From: Sapria himalayana
Lineage: Eukaryota > Streptophyta > Magnoliopsida > Malpighiales > Rafflesiaceae
DNA: 64,000 bases
Direction of reading: 5' to 3'
Assembly (NCBI GenBank): GCA_029783825.1
Contig: JAREIK010002450.1
Span: 1,059,039 to 1,123,038, forward strand
How positions within the stretch are numbered: position 1 is the first letter of the stretch; each line of letters begins with the position of its first letter. This document shows positions 37,016 through 49,815 of this stretch, piece by piece. A model generated the notes under the pieces. It saw only the letters and a list, made by a program, of their open reading frames with translations. It searched no databases and was not told where the DNA came from. The translations under genes were made by a program, and so were the position numbers.

Positions 37016-37870
37016 AAATAACTTCTTTTCTTTCCTGAGTAGGAGCCATATACTCTATCTCAGTTGATAATACAACCTTCATAATATAGATCATCTTATT
37101 TTCATTTTCAACAAGAAGTATATAATTCACATTTAAAGTAAGGATCATAAAATTAGTGCCTAACCTTTTTATATATACATTGTGATCTGTTTCACTCTTT
37201 CTAAGCACTAATTTTTGGCACCACATTCTTGGTGATTATTTTAGACCATATAGGAAATTTCCAGACTTACATACCATATCCCACTTAACTTTTATCTTGA
37301 ATCCTTCCACTTATTGCATGAAAATCTCTTCCTCCATGTCACCATGAAAAAAAATCTTCACATCCATGTACTCCACCTCTAAACTGTACTAAACTATTGT
37401 AACTAGAACCATTCTAATAGATATCATCTTGGCCACTGGAGATAAGGCATCATAGTATATCCCCTAATCTAAGAATAATTCTTAACCATCAATTATGCTT
37501 TGTAATTCTCAAGATTACTACCAATGTTAATCTTCCTCCTGAACATCCACTTGCATCCTATTAATTTTTAGTACTTGAGTAAATCCACAAGTTTCCAAGT
37601 ATTATTATCATTAAAAGATTGTATCTTTTCCTTCGTAGCTTGCTCTCAATGCTTAAATTCCCCTTAAACTATGGCCCGTCCATAGTGTCTTGATCATTTC
37701 CTATAACTTTATAACCCTTGTAAACCTCCTCAGTGTAGGTGTAGACTCAATAGCTTCCTCATCGGACTCACCATGTATTAATGAAACCGAATCGACACTA
37801 TCTCATTCTTCTTCAAGATTCCAAATCACAACTTCATCATTTATTGTTGCGATATTTTCTGAGTCATGAA
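37016..37870 (-). pseudogene. copia reverse transcriptase remnant
   Basis: Read leftwards: NNTWKLVDL near 37605, IGCKWMF near 37560, a CKSGNFLYGLK-like string near 37265-37240, then open frame 37226-36939 with VLRKSETDHNVYIKRLGTNF and a degraded active site (NVNYILLV where YVDDILLV is usual) and STEIEYMAPTQ near 37060. It is the upstream part of the same polyprotein as 35974-36415. The catalytic YVDD is lost. No LTRs were found for it. Confidence 0.8.
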
Positions 37871-37941
37871 ACCATAATTCCATTTCATGACCCCATTTTT
37901 TTCATATTATGCCTTATAGAAAAGTAGCAACCACCAAGTTC

Positions 37942-38213
37942 ATGTTATGATGATGGGATGAGTTATGACAACTTGACATCATGTCAGCCCTTTGTGAAGT
38001 CATGACATCAAGAGAAGAGTCATGACATGATGTTGAGTTGAGTCGTAACAACTAAGTTGTCCCTTTGGGAAGAGTCACACAAACCAAGTTTTATGTCATG
38101 ATATTGGGTTGAGTCATGACTACTTGTCTTCACGTCATCCCTTTGGGAAAAGTTGTGACAACAAAGTTACATGTTACGATGTTGGGTTAAGTTGTGATGA
38201 CTTATCTTCATGT
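37942..38213. repeat. Tandem repeat, about 77 bp unit, 3.5 copies
   Basis: Units begin near 37942, 38021, 38093 and 38170 with CATGTTATGATGTTGGGTTGAGT-like text and share CATGACNACTTGTCTTCATG and CCCTTTGGGAAGAGT. Copies are visibly diverged. No coding meaning. Confidence 0.75.
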
Positions 38214-38340
38214 AAAGGTGTCAACTAGGCCATGCTTTGCTAGTAGAACCTAAATTATGGTAGCCTGATCACGCCACTATGTTGTGTCAGACACGACATG
38301 GGTTCTCTAACTAGGACAGTCATGTCAAGTCATTGTTCGA
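38214..38340. mobile_element. Possible half hAT-like end
   Basis: TAAAGGTGTCAACTAGGCCATG at 38217 looks like a family hAT end followed by GC-richer text with CATGTCAAGTC and GACACGACATGG. No matching right end or duplication was found, so it may be a truncated relative of the two short hAT elements. Confidence 0.35.
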
Positions 38341-41320
38341 CATTCAAAAGTGTTGAGTTTTTGTGAGTATTTTTTGTTATCTCCATGATGTGTTTGTATT
38401 AAAAATGCACTTTAAAATGGAGTATTTCACTATATTACATTTTTGCTTGATTTAAAGAATAATAGTGGAATCATCCATAAATTAGGCATAAATAATGAAC
38501 TTGGTGGAAAGTAGAAATCGAGAGTAGAAGAGCAAGTAAGAAGTTGTGATATTTTCAATATTATGACAATGTTACACTAGTATGTACCTATTGAGAATTA
38601 ATGATAACCTTTCTTGGGTAGGACTTTACAAATAAATTATAATATCCATTACAAGTCATGATTTACCATTTAATTATTATACTCTTCCACTTTATAATAT
38701 ATTATTTATGTTCATGATATTATCCTAGAGTCATAGTTATATTTATTTTAAATATAATTTGTCATGTTATTATTTTTATACCATGACAATTAAGTGCCAA
38801 ATTGATACATAAAATTATAGTATTTTCCAATGTTGTGACATATTCTTTATTAAATCAAAAATCACATAATAGAATGTGATTTTATGCCACGATATTTTTT
38901 TCTAATATGACTTTGTGTTCTAAAAAGGAATTTTCTCAATCATAATATCTTTTCTCACTACAACTTTATGCTTCAAAGAGGAATTTTCTCAGTCATGACA
39001 TTATTTGCCACTATGATTTTATATTTTTGAGAGGAATTTTTCTAGTCATGATATTATTTGCTACCATAATTTTGTACTTCATAGAAGATTAAAAGTTTAT
39101 TCAATATCATAGGCTCAACCCAATATCATGATATTAAATTCATTAAATTACTATAGTACATGATGAGATCTCAAAGATATAGATCTAGATCCTAATACTA
39201 GTTATTATTGAGAACCCATAATTCAATGACATGATATTTCAATCTTTTGTTTGAAATATTCTTAATGTCAAGCTAATTAGAGACCTAGGATTGTTTATGT
39301 AAAGATATATGATGAACATAATTTTGTAATGAATAATTATGGTTTTGTTATTCTATGAATCCTAATAAATATGTGTGTTAAGTAGAATGGAGATTTAGTG
39401 TTCCACCACCAAATAGATATATGATGCTGATAATGGTGGATAGTGACAGATAATTTATAAGATACATGCATGAGCTTGGTATTGATAGGTAGTGATGGCC
39501 TTTCTACTTCTATCTTGTTGATGGATCTATATGTAGAAACCCTAGATTTATGTAAGTTAAAACAATGTGAGTATGATAGTCATGAAGCTGAAAACACAAA
39601 TCGAATTATAATCATTCCATTGTGTATCTTCTAGAAGAATTAATCTTTAAATGATATAAAAGTTATATAGAAACTCTAATTTAGGGTTTCACCATGCTTG
39701 AGAGTTGTGTGTTGGTTGTTGTAGATGGTGATAGTAAGTCATGAAACACACATGAGGAGTTGTGTTTTATAAGGTGGTGACAACCTTGCAATTATTATTT
39801 TTTGTATTACTTTCATAGGTGGAATTACTATGAACATGTATGTTAAGTTGATGCAAGTATGATATTATAAACACAAAAGTTCAAATATAATTGTTACTAT
39901 ATTATTTTATTTCTTTCATATTTTTGGCACCAGAAAATAGAAATATACAATCAAAATAATCATGAAGGATAGTTGACTTATTGCCTAAAATCAATATAAA
40001 GATAGATGACCTATGAATATAATAAGTATATTTTTGGTGGGAGAATACCAAATGCACAATTACAATGGGATCATCCATGATAGTGACAATACATAGTTGA
40101 TAACTACTTTATATGCTAAATAATAAAATGAGTTGTTAATACCATCCAACCCTTTATCCAATAATCAAGGATGATATTATCACAATCTAATAGAAAACTA
40201 CATCATACACAAGAAAGTATACCAATCCAAGAGTCTAAATATTTGTTTGAGACTCAAATTTATCTTTTTGACTTGAGTAGTAGCTAATTTTCTATTTGTT
40301 TGTCAAATATCCACAATAATTTCCGAGGTATCAATATCTAGATTTATATTCATTTTATTACATGTATGACCCATATGCATATAAATTACTATTAGATGTA
40401 TATAATTGTTCAATGAGCTTTTAGTGTTGTGCTATGAACAACATGTTTTTGGCACCATAACAAAGTTGAAACACATTTTGGGTATAGTTATCGAGGATTA
40501 TTATTAGTTTGATTAGTTAACTTCGAATTGACATAACAATCTTTGAAAAAGATAGTTTTATTTCTAGCTATTTAGATATCTATTATTACTTAGTATCATT
40601 TATATTATTTTTTGTTTGTTATTAGCTACCAAATTTATGTACCAAAGATCTAGGACTAAGCCAATACCTCCATACTAAAAGATTAAAAGAATAAGAAGTT
40701 AATTATTGAGATAGAGAGTTGAGAGAGAAATCTTGGAAGATAATTATCGTAATAAAAATAACTAAAGGGATGCATAACAATCTGTTCAATAGATTATTCC
40801 CCACCAAACCATATGAGATTATTAGAGGATAGATACCATGTGATCTTGATGCAATCGATATAACCAATAGTGAATCAACTGCTACTCAAGTTAAGTCGAT
40901 AAACTTGAGTTTTCAACAAGATACTTAAACTCTAGGATTGTCCCTCTTTCTTGTATGTGAGGATATTTCTCTAGTTTTTACTCAATGTATATTTGATTAT
41001 TGAACAAATAGTAAATTAGTGTGAAAATTCCTAAATACCCTAATGACATATAAGGTGATTATCATCATTGGATTGTCACTACCAAGGATCATCTCCTCGT
41101 AGTTTTTTCCTCATTATTTCAACACATAAGCAACACATTATTCTATTCATGGGTCATTTATATGTCTACTCATTTTAAGTAAATCATCAATTACTTTTGA
41201 CAATTATTCTGAATATATACTTTTATCCTCTGACTTATAATGTCTAAAAGCTTTCTCAAGGATAAAAATCATTCTGACAATTTTTTTATATTCCTTTTTT
41301 TGTTAAAAACCTTTCTTAAT
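38341..41320 (+). repeat. LTR-X family, plus copy without hAT insertion
   Basis: Collinear with 17391-19211 plus 22734-23760 but lacking both hAT copy A and the T/A tract, so it serves as the empty-site reference. Contains the tandem array 38885-39085. Text after about 40860 is decayed and no gag could be read before the copia fragment at 41.33 kb. Confidence 0.5.
38885..39085 (+). repeat. Tandem array inside LTR-X, about 62 bp unit, 3 copies
   Basis: AGAGGAATTTTCTCAGTCATGACATTATTTGCCACTATGATTTT-like units recur near 38935, 38985 and 39035. It occupies the same place as the array at 17985-18325. Confidence 0.65.
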
Positions 41321-41329
41321 TTATGAATC

Positions 41330-41847
41330 TACAATCCACTCTTTGTTGGGTTACTACTAAGTGCTCACTAAACAACTTCAAAGGGACACAAGGTACTACA
41401 CTATGGTTTGTTCCTTTGTTGAAATACTCCACTTTCTTTCCATGCTTATTATGATGAAGATTGGAAGGCTAGTAACAAGGATAATTGAACCTCAACTAGT
41501 GCTTATGTCCTCTACTTGAGTACCAATCCCATTTCATGGAGTTCTAAAAACAAAACATGGTATCTCACTCCTCTACCGAAGTTGAATATTACTCAGTTGC
41601 TTGTAGAGCTACAAAGTTAAATTGTATGCATGCTTTACTTCTAGAGCTTCATATCTCCTTACCCACATCCCCTACCATATACCATGATAATGTTGATGCA
41701 ACTTATCTTTGTACAAATCCAATATTTCATTCATGCTTTATCACATTTTGGATTTTCACTTTGTTCGAGATCAAGTTGCCAAAGGCTCTCTTAGTGTCTC
41801 TTATGTTGACACAACGAAACAATTAGCTGGCTGTTTCACTAAACCAC
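41330..41847 (+). pseudogene. copia RNase H fragment, left part, split by gypsy element
   Basis: Reads AYYDEDWKASNKDN near 41445 and then, after a one-base frameshift, SHSSTEVEYYSVACRATKL near 41560 and IYHDNVDATYLCTNPIFH near 41680, ending QLAGCFTKPL at 41821-41847. Those are the ordered copia RNase H motifs. The text stops exactly at the gypsy LTR and resumes at 48966 after the duplicated ACCAC, in frame. Confidence 0.82.
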
Positions 41848-43537
41848 TGTGACACCCCATCTCATGGGAGGTCCCATTTATTTCATCACACAACAAAATG
41901 TGCAATAAAGTAAAAATTTCCAAATGTATCGTACACATTTTTTTTCTTTTATCTGCTTAGCAGAATAAAAATACATAATATATTATTCAAGTCAAAACCG
42001 GCTTCCTTCACATGTGCGATCCTGCATGTGAGTTTTTATCTGTCCTGGACCTGTACCTGAAAGGGGCCCTACAATGGAGTGAGCAAAACTCAATAGAGGT
42101 AAATTCTTACAGGAGCAACTCCCTACCTAAGTACACATAAAACATCATGTGTATATATCAACACTCATTCAAGTACAATATTTATATGAATGTAATTATG
42201 GATGGAATGTTTATATGCCCATATCCTAAGTCCCATCGACTCCCTCACACATGCCGAAGCCAAGTGTGATATATTATATATATATGTATGTACACACACA
42301 CACACACACACACACCTATATAAATATATGAATTTTTTGGAATTATTTTGAAAAATATGGATCATCTCAGAAAAATAATATTGGACATTCTTTAGACAAA
42401 ATATATATTTTTTGGACATACTCTGAGAAATATGGATCTCCTCCAAAAAATCATATCGGACATTTTCTGATATAATATTTTTTTCCTTTTATATTTTCCA
42501 AAAACCACTATGTTACTCAGCCTAGACATTATCCCAATTCAAGTACGCATATTAATATTAGTCATGCTCCTGAAAAAAATAATATGCAACTCAGTTTGGA
42601 TGTTGTCTCAATTCGAGTTTATAAAATATAATCTATTATACCTTTATATGTATATATATCATGCACTCACCTATTTATATGAAATATTTCCGTGCGTATA
42701 AAATATTCTCATGCATATGAAATACAAATTGCCATTTATGATTTAAACTATGTTCCAAACATAGTTATAACTATCCAAACACAATTAACACTGTAATATA
42801 TTTTATTAAATGAAACACATAAATTTTTCATCAATTAATCATTCCCAATAAAATTTCTAAACAGTTTGAATTAAAATATAAATCATGATCATTTATGGTC
42901 TTTAAATAAAAAGAAATTCTAATAAGAGAAAACTACTACCTTTTAAAATATTTCATAGAAATTTTATAAATTTGATATCAAACTAAAGCTCTCATCGCAT
43001 AGAGTAACTTTTGTTCTTACACTATTCTATTCCAACTCCAAAATAATCCATTATGATCAAAAGAAAATCAACGAACCTTTTATTTTTTTTTTTGCATTGT
43101 GTATCTCTCTTTGAAGTATTGTATTTTTCTCGGCATCATGTTTTTTGGATCCCCGTTGTTTTTTTAATTATTATTTTATTAAAATAATATAAAAAAACTT
43201 ATTTTTTATTATTTATTTTTTTCTTTGATGCTTGGACCATGCATGGTGTGACCACATGTGATATCGTGGCCCGGTCTTTTTTTTATAAATTTTCTAATTA
43301 TTCTAATAATAATTAAATAAATTTAAAAAATAACTTATTTATGATTTCCTCAGAATTTGATGAAATATTTCACCGTAGCTATATTTTTCAAGATGAATTC
43401 AATGAATAAATCCATTTTATCATCAGGGTTCTAAAATTTTTAGCTTATTTTTCTTATTTCAAAATTACTATTTTGCTCATTTTTCTAGAAAAAAAATCAT
43501 ATTATTTATTTATTCATTTTTTTTCCTGGATCTCACA
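41848..43537 (-). repeat. 3' LTR of gypsy element
   Basis: 1690 bp beginning TGTGACACCCC and ending GATCTCACA. It aligns end to end with 47356-48960, with substitutions, gaps and different microsatellite lengths; a (CA)n tract sits at about 42291-42315. Confidence 0.93.
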
Positions 43538-43548
43538 TTCTCTCCTCA
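43538..43548 (-). promoter_or_regulatory. Polypurine tract of gypsy element
   Basis: Reads TGAGGAGAGAA on the minus strand, directly before the TGTGAG start of the 3' LTR. It would prime plus-strand DNA synthesis. Confidence 0.75.
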
Positions 43549-43862
43549 TTAAAGAATTTCATCCAAAAATTTTCACATATACACTTTTACAATTATATGC
43601 ATACCCTAAAGTTAAATAATTATTAAATTACTAAAACACATACCTTTATTTTCAAATAAAAAAGGATAGACAACAAGTATCGTGTCTTCATGTTATCATG
43701 TTGCTTCTTCCTATTCTTTGATACTTCCATATCACTTTTGCTAGCCTCACAGTCTTGCATTAGAAAACATGGTCTCGAATATCAATGATATGCACTAACA
43801 TTTCTTTATATATTCCATTTACATCAATAACGAGTTCGCCCCAATCCATTACATGAGTTAGA

Positions 43863-46851
43863 TCAGAAATATATTTCCTCGCATAGAGACGTGAAATATC
43901 TCATGGACACTAGGTATATGTGGTAATAATGCCAATCGATAAGCAACAAACCTACCTTCTCGAGTATTTCGAAAGACCCAATATATCTTGGCAATAGTAT
44001 TCCGTGCTTGCCAAAACTGATTACTCCCTTTTTTGGCATTAATTTAAAAAAAATATGATCTCCCACCTCAAATTTTAGAGGTCTCCATTGTCTATCAGCA
44101 TAACTTTTCTATCGACTTTGAGTTGAAAGAAGACACTGTCATATCAAATCTACTTTTTCCGAGGTGTCTCTAATCACATCTGGACCCGTGATGGATATAT
44201 CTCCCACCTCAACTCAACAAACTAGAAATCAACATGGCCTTCCATATAATACTTCATATGGTACCATTTGGGTACTTGTCTGATAATTATTATTATAGGA
44301 AAACTTGATCAAAGGTAGATATTCTTCTCAACTACCCTTGAAATCTAAATAACATGCTCGCAGCATATCTTCCAAAACTTGTATGGTCCTTTCTGACAGA
44401 CCATTTGTTTGTGGATAAAAAAGCCAAGCTCATTACCAACTGTGTTCCCATTACTTTCTGAAAACTCTTCTAAAAATGAGCCATAAATCTGAGATCTCTA
44501 TCCGATATAATAGATACTAGTACTCCATGTAATCGGATAATTTCTCATATGTATAACTTGAACAATTCCTCGCATGTGAAGGTCATCTACATGGCCATAA
44601 AATGTGTGGACTTTGTAAGCTGGTCCACAATCACCCACACAGCATCATGTTTTCATGATGTTTGTGGCAAGTGAGTTACAAAATTTATCATGATATGCTC
44701 TCATTTCCACTCTGCTATCTCCAAAGGCTAGAGTAATCATGCTGGCTTTTAATGCTTAGCCTTTATCTGTTGACACATAAGGCATCATTGAAAAAATCCC
44801 TAATGTATCCCTTCATCCCATTCCACTAACACTGGCGATAAAAATCATTATACATCTTTGTGGCACCTGGATGTACTATAAAATGAGAATAGTGAAATTC
44901 TCTAAAAATCTCCTCTCTCAATTCTACTATCTGAGGAAGCACAATTTGTCTCCCTAAACTGAAGACTACCATTCATATGAAACAACCCAACCTTCATCAC
45001 ATGTACCAGTCTCTACTCGGTTCTTTATGGATAATATTTCTGCATATTATTTATGTATCTCAATCACCTTATTTAATAAGGAAGGTATGACTACTAAACT
45101 TTCGATAACACTTTGACTTTGACTGCTATATTGTAAGTTGAATCATCCCACAGTTTTAAGCATATCCCATTTTCGTGAAACTATACTAGCTATTGCACCT
45201 CGTGACTTTCGATTAAGTACATCAGCCACCACATTTGCCTTACATGGATGGTAGTGCAAATTAAAATCATAATCTTCTAGATACTCCATCCATTGGAGCT
45301 ATGTCATATTAAGGTTTCATTATGTAAAAATATATTTTAGACTTTTGTGGTCTGAATATACCTCAAATTGCTCTTCATACAAATAGTGACACCATATTTC
45401 GCCAACTTTATATCATGCGTGAGGCAATTCTACTCATGATTCTTTAATTACCTTAAACCATAAGCTACAACTCTCTCAGATTACATCAGAATACTTCCCA
45501 ACCCATATTTCGAGGCATCACAATACACCGTATATTTTTGTTCCCTATTCGGAACTATCAGAATAGGAGTTGAAGTAAGTATTCTTTTCAATTCTTGAAA
45601 TTCCTTCTCACATAAATTAGTCCACTCATTCTTGACTTCCTTCCTAGTTGATTTAGTCATTGGAGCAGCTAATCGGGAAAACTTCTTAATAAATCTCCTA
45701 TAATACCATTCCAATTCCCAAAAAACTATAAATCTCAAAAACTAACTTTGGCCTCTCCCATCTCATGACTATCTTGACTTTTTCATGGTCCACAGTGACA
45801 CTAGTAGTTGATACTACATGTCCTAAAAATTTTACTTTTGCCAACCAAAAATCATATTTATCAAACTTGGCATACAACTTATGTTCTCTAAACGTTTGGA
45901 GAATAATATTTAAATGATCTTCATGATCTTCAAAATATCATCCACAAAAATCACAACAAAATGATCTAAATATGTTCTATGCTTGAGATCCACGAATGTT
46001 GCTAGCACATTCATTAATTTGAAAGGCATTACTATAAACTCAAAATGCCCATACTACATTCTAAATATTATCTTAGGGATGTCAGTCTTCCTAACCCGTA
46101 ATCGGTGATATATGGTACAAAGATCTATTTTGGAAAAAAGTTGTGCCCCTTTTAACTGGTCAAACAAATCATCAATCATTGGTAATGGATATTTATTCTT
46201 TATCCTAACCATATTCAACTATCGATAGTCAATGCACAGTCGAAGAGTTTTATCTTTTTTCTTTGCAAATAAAACTGGAGCACCCCAATTTGAAGTGCTG
46301 GGTCTAATAAAACCCTTGTCTAATAAATATTGTATCTGAACCTTGAGTTCTTGTAATTCAATCGGTGTCATCCTATTTGGAGTCATTGAAATAGGTGATG
46401 TACCAGGATGTAACTCAATACTAAAGTCCACCTTCCTATGCGAGAGTAATCCTAGTAATTCAATATCCTCGTATTCACAAACTATCCGAGGAAGATCCAT
46501 ATTCTATGTCCCCTCTTCTTCTAGGGCGAAACATGCCAGCCAATCCACAAGTTATCCATGCCATTTATAATCATATATAATTTGAGGTAAATCATCATGC
46601 TTATCCCCTTGAAATACAACACATACATCATCTTGTGTGTAAACAATACTTCTTCTATGATCATAATCAATAATGACTCGATGTATTGTTAACAAGTTCA
46701 TGTTAAGAATTACATCAAAATTTGATATGTCCATGACCCTAAGGTCTGCCATGAGTAGAATCCCTGAGATTTCTAACTCACAATCTTGACATATCTGACT
46801 AATTTTCACCTTAGTCCCCAAAGGAGAAGTCACATGCAATGACTCATCCAA
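43863..46851 (-). pseudogene. Ty3/gypsy pol remnant: protease, RT, RNase H, integrase
   Basis: Read leftwards. 46851-46552 is a retropepsin-like region with FDVILNMNLL in place of the usual FDVILGMDWL. 46500-46219 is the start of reverse transcriptase, with [24 protein letters not shown] and LRLCIDYR, then after a stop [16 protein letters not shown] and the active site FVDD at 45937-45948. 45738-45481 is RNase H with YYRRFIKKFSRLAAPMT and the YCDAS motif. Integrase follows: KHDAVWVIVDQLTKSTHF near 44640 and SDRDLRF near 44490. 44066-43863 is the integrase tail, DHIFFKLMPKKG and PRYIGSFEILEKVG. Many stops and frameshifts lie between the blocks. Confidence 0.9.
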
Positions 46852-46854
46852 TTT

Positions 46855-47099
46855 TTTTTCTTAACTTGTTGAAACCAATGATGTGCTGCTATTGGGTCCT
46901 ATCATACAATAAATATCGAAGGATGATGTGCCTTGAACCTTTGTAGGTTACTTGGGCCTTCTTGACTTGTAGCTGCACTAGTCTATGCAACCCTAGCAAT
47001 GGCGACACCCACAGACTCTATAAAAGTCTGTTGATCAAAGGTTGCTGGGGTTGATCCTCATTTCATGGATGTCATGTGTCCTTGTTCTCTACTTGCCAT
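46855..47099 (-). pseudogene. gypsy gag N-terminal stub
   Basis: From ATG 47099 the reading FIESVGVAIARVA, then RFKAHHPSIF and DPIAAHHWFQQV, matches the beginning of chromovirus gag (the part before Retrotrans_gag). It then runs straight into the protease text at 46851. The gag core and any zinc knuckle, normally some hundreds of codons, are absent, so an internal deletion is inferred. Confidence 0.7.
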
Positions 47100-47343
47100 C
47101 TACATAAGTCAAATAATAATTTAAGAATCACATTCATGTCCTATTATTAGTATACATGCCAACTAATAATAAACTTTTTATTTTAAAAATATCTTTTCAT
47201 TTTCTAAATTGCTAAGGTTATATTTCTTTACCCTAGTGTTCCTTCTTTTTTTTCTTGAGTATTAGATATTTACCTATCTAAACTTTCATACCACATTATG
47301 AAACTTATACCAATTTATGAGTTATATGTAATCGTATACCTAA

Positions 47344-47355
47344 CCTTTGATACCA
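47344..47355 (-). promoter_or_regulatory. Primer binding site of gypsy element
   Basis: Reads TGGTATCAAAGG on the minus strand, abutting the right LTR; initiator-Met tRNA type with two differences from TGGTATCAGAGC. Confidence 0.75.
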
Positions 47356-47805
47356 AGTGATTACACCTCATCCCCCATGGGGGGTCTCATTCATTCCATC
47401 ACACAATAAAATGTGCAATAAAATAAAATTTTTCCAAATGTGGCGTACACATTTTTTTTCTTTTATTTTCTCAATAGAATAAAAACACAATATATTATTC
47501 TAACAATAATTGGCTTCCTTCACACATACGATCCTGCATGTGGGTCTGTCGTATGTCCTAGACCTGTACCTGAAAGGGGTCTTGCAAGGAGTGAGCAAAG
47601 CTTAGTTGAGGTAAACTCCTATAGGGCTACTCCCTACCTAAGTGCACATAAAATATCATGCATATATATCAATTATGCATATATATCATTCAAGTATAAT
47701 ATTTATATAAATACAATTATGGATGAAATATTTATATGCTCATATCCTGAGTCCCATCGACTCCCCCACACATGCCGAAGGCAAGTGTGATATATTATAT
47801 ATAGA

Positions 47806-47836
<31 letters not shown>

Positions 47837-48960
47837 CACACACACATCTATAGATATATATATATATATATATATTGGAATTATTCCAAAATATATGGAC
47901 CTCCTTTGAAAAACTATATTGGACATTTTCTGATAAAATATTTTTTTTCCTTGGATATTTTGCAAAATTCACCACGTAATTCAGCATGGACATTGTCCCA
48001 ATTCGAGTTCACATATTAATATTAGCTATGCTTCTGAAAAAAAAATACTGCAAAACTTATTATGGACGTCACAATTCAAGTTTGCAAAATACAATCCATT
48101 ATACTTTTATATGTATATATATCTCATGCACCCACTTATTTAAATAGAATGTTCTTGTGCATATGAAATGAAATATGTTATTTTATGATTATATCATATT
48201 CTAGACACAGTTATAACTATCTAAACCCAATTCACACCGTACATATTTTACTAAATGAAACATAAAAATATATTACCAATTAACCATTCCCAATAAAATT
48301 TCAAAACAGTTTGAATTGAAATAAAAATCATGAACATTTATGGCTTTTAAATAAAAAGAAATCTCAATTGGAGAAAACCACTATCTTTCGGAATATTTCA
48401 TGGAAATTTTATAAATTTGATATCAAACTAAAGTTCTTGGACGATTCTATTCTAACTCTAAAATAATATGTTATTATAAAAAAAGCAACATTTTTTTCTG
48501 CAATGTGTCCTTCTCTCTCTGAAGTGTTGTTTTTTTTCTAGCATCCCATTTACTAGATTCTCATTGTTTTTTTGTTTTTTTATTATTATTTTATTAAAAT
48601 AATATTAATTAAAAAAATTATTTTTTTATAATTTATTATTTTTTTCATTGATGCTTGGACCGTGCATGGCGCACTCACGTGCTGACATCATGGTGCAGTC
48701 TTTTTTTTTAATTTCTTAATTATTCTAATAATAATTAAAGAAATAAAAAAAATAACTAAATTCTGACTTTCTCAGAATTTGATAAAATTTATCACAATAG
48801 CTATATTTTTCAAGACAAATTCAATGACAAAATTCATTTTTATCATCAGGGTTCTTAAATTTTCAGCTTATTTTTCTTATTTCAAAATTATCATTTTATC
48901 CATTTTTCCAGAAAAAAAATCATATTATTTATTTATTCTTTTTTTTTCATGGGTCTTACA
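47356..48960 (-). repeat. 5' LTR of gypsy element
   Basis: 1605 bp, beginning AGTGATTACACC on the plus strand (ancestral TG now AG) and ending TCTTACA. A compound (TG)n(TA)n(CA)n(TA)n tract lies at about 47807-47874, where the other LTR has only a CA run. Confidence 0.93.
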
Positions 48961-48965
48961 ACCAC

Positions 48966-49075
48966 TCTCCTAACAAAGATTCTTTCACCTTCGACTCAAG
49001 TTTGATGTTCACAATAAAATTACCTTCTTCCTGAGGCATAACGGAGAAAATAATTCACTCACCCATAATCATGGA
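48966..49075 (+). pseudogene. copia RNase H fragment, right part
   Basis: Directly after the duplicated ACCAC the text reads QRFFHLRLKFDV and then LRHNGENN, the usual last residues of a copia polyprotein, continuing the frame of 41330-41847 with one TAA. This shows where the gypsy element inserted. Confidence 0.75.
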
Positions 49076-49815
49076 ATGATTATAGAATAATAGAGAAAAT
49101 GATGCAAGTTATATAGGAAATATAGTACTAATGTATTAAGATATTTTGCATAGTTGACTTGCCTTATCAAGGCTTCTACTGCATATAAATATATGTATAT
49201 TCATCATAAAATGACATAGCCATTTTTCCAAAACAACAATTCTTTTTACACGTGCATGTTAATTTCAACAAAAAATCTCTCCAAGTATACAACCACTAGA
49301 ATTGTCAATTTGAACATTGAGATCTTAGTATAGTGAAAAAAATTGTTCATCACAAGATAGTCTATTAAGTATTAAAAGATTTGAAAGGCCTATTTTAAGG
49401 AAAAATACTAGTAATATTGTAGTTTGATAATTCCTTAGTTTCTCTTTCATAATGTTTAGTTCTCATTAATCAAGACAAATGAATTAACAAATGGCATTGG
49501 AATAAATAAAAAACTCCTCTAACTCAATCAACTTTTCTCATAAGTTATTTGAAGAACATTGAAATTAATCAAACCATAATATTGGTAAAAATGACATAGT
49601 TCATTAGTTTCTACTTATATATATATATATATATATATATATGTAGCCAGCTTAAAATATATTTGAACATATGATGCACAAGACTAAACCCAACTTATCT
49701 CTGTGAAGATATTGTGACTTATTTAATCTTCTAGTATGACATTGCTAACTTTTCAACAATGATTTTCAAAAGTGGTTGTATTATTATATGGTGATATAAA
49801 ATAAATATCAACAAA
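49076..49815. other. AT-rich sequence, possibly decayed copia 3' LTR
   Basis: No gene. Following the end of a copia polyprotein it may hold the 3' LTR, but no partner LTR was identified. A (TA)n run lies at about 49617-49641. Confidence 0.35.

Larger units (their letters stand above)
41848..48960 (-). mobile_element. Complete Ty3/gypsy element with TSD ACCAC and deleted gag
   Basis: LTRs 41848-43537 (1690 bp) and 47356-48960 (1605 bp) are flanked by a perfect 5-bp duplication ACCAC (41843-41847 and 48961-48965). The primer site reads TGGTATCAAAGG on the minus strand right inside the right LTR, and the purine tract GAGGAGAGAA lies right inside the left LTR, so the element is read leftwards. 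Pol order is protease, reverse transcriptase, RNase H, integrase, the Ty3/gypsy order. LTRs of this length and the integrase C-terminal text suggest the Tekay/Del chromovirus group, by inference. Most of gag is missing and pol has many stops, so it is dead. Confidence 0.95.

Noticed and set aside
38214..38340. Third complete short hAT element
   Set aside because: Only a left end is visible; no right TIR or 8-bp duplication was found, so it is listed only as a possible half element.
42165..42446. Open frame with a long Val-Cys repeat in the gypsy LTR
   Set aside because: Translation of the CA microsatellite in the LTR; the other LTR does not keep the frame.
47703..48019. Membrane-protein-like frames rich in Tyr/Ile
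   Set aside because: They translate TA and TG dinucleotide runs in the LTR.
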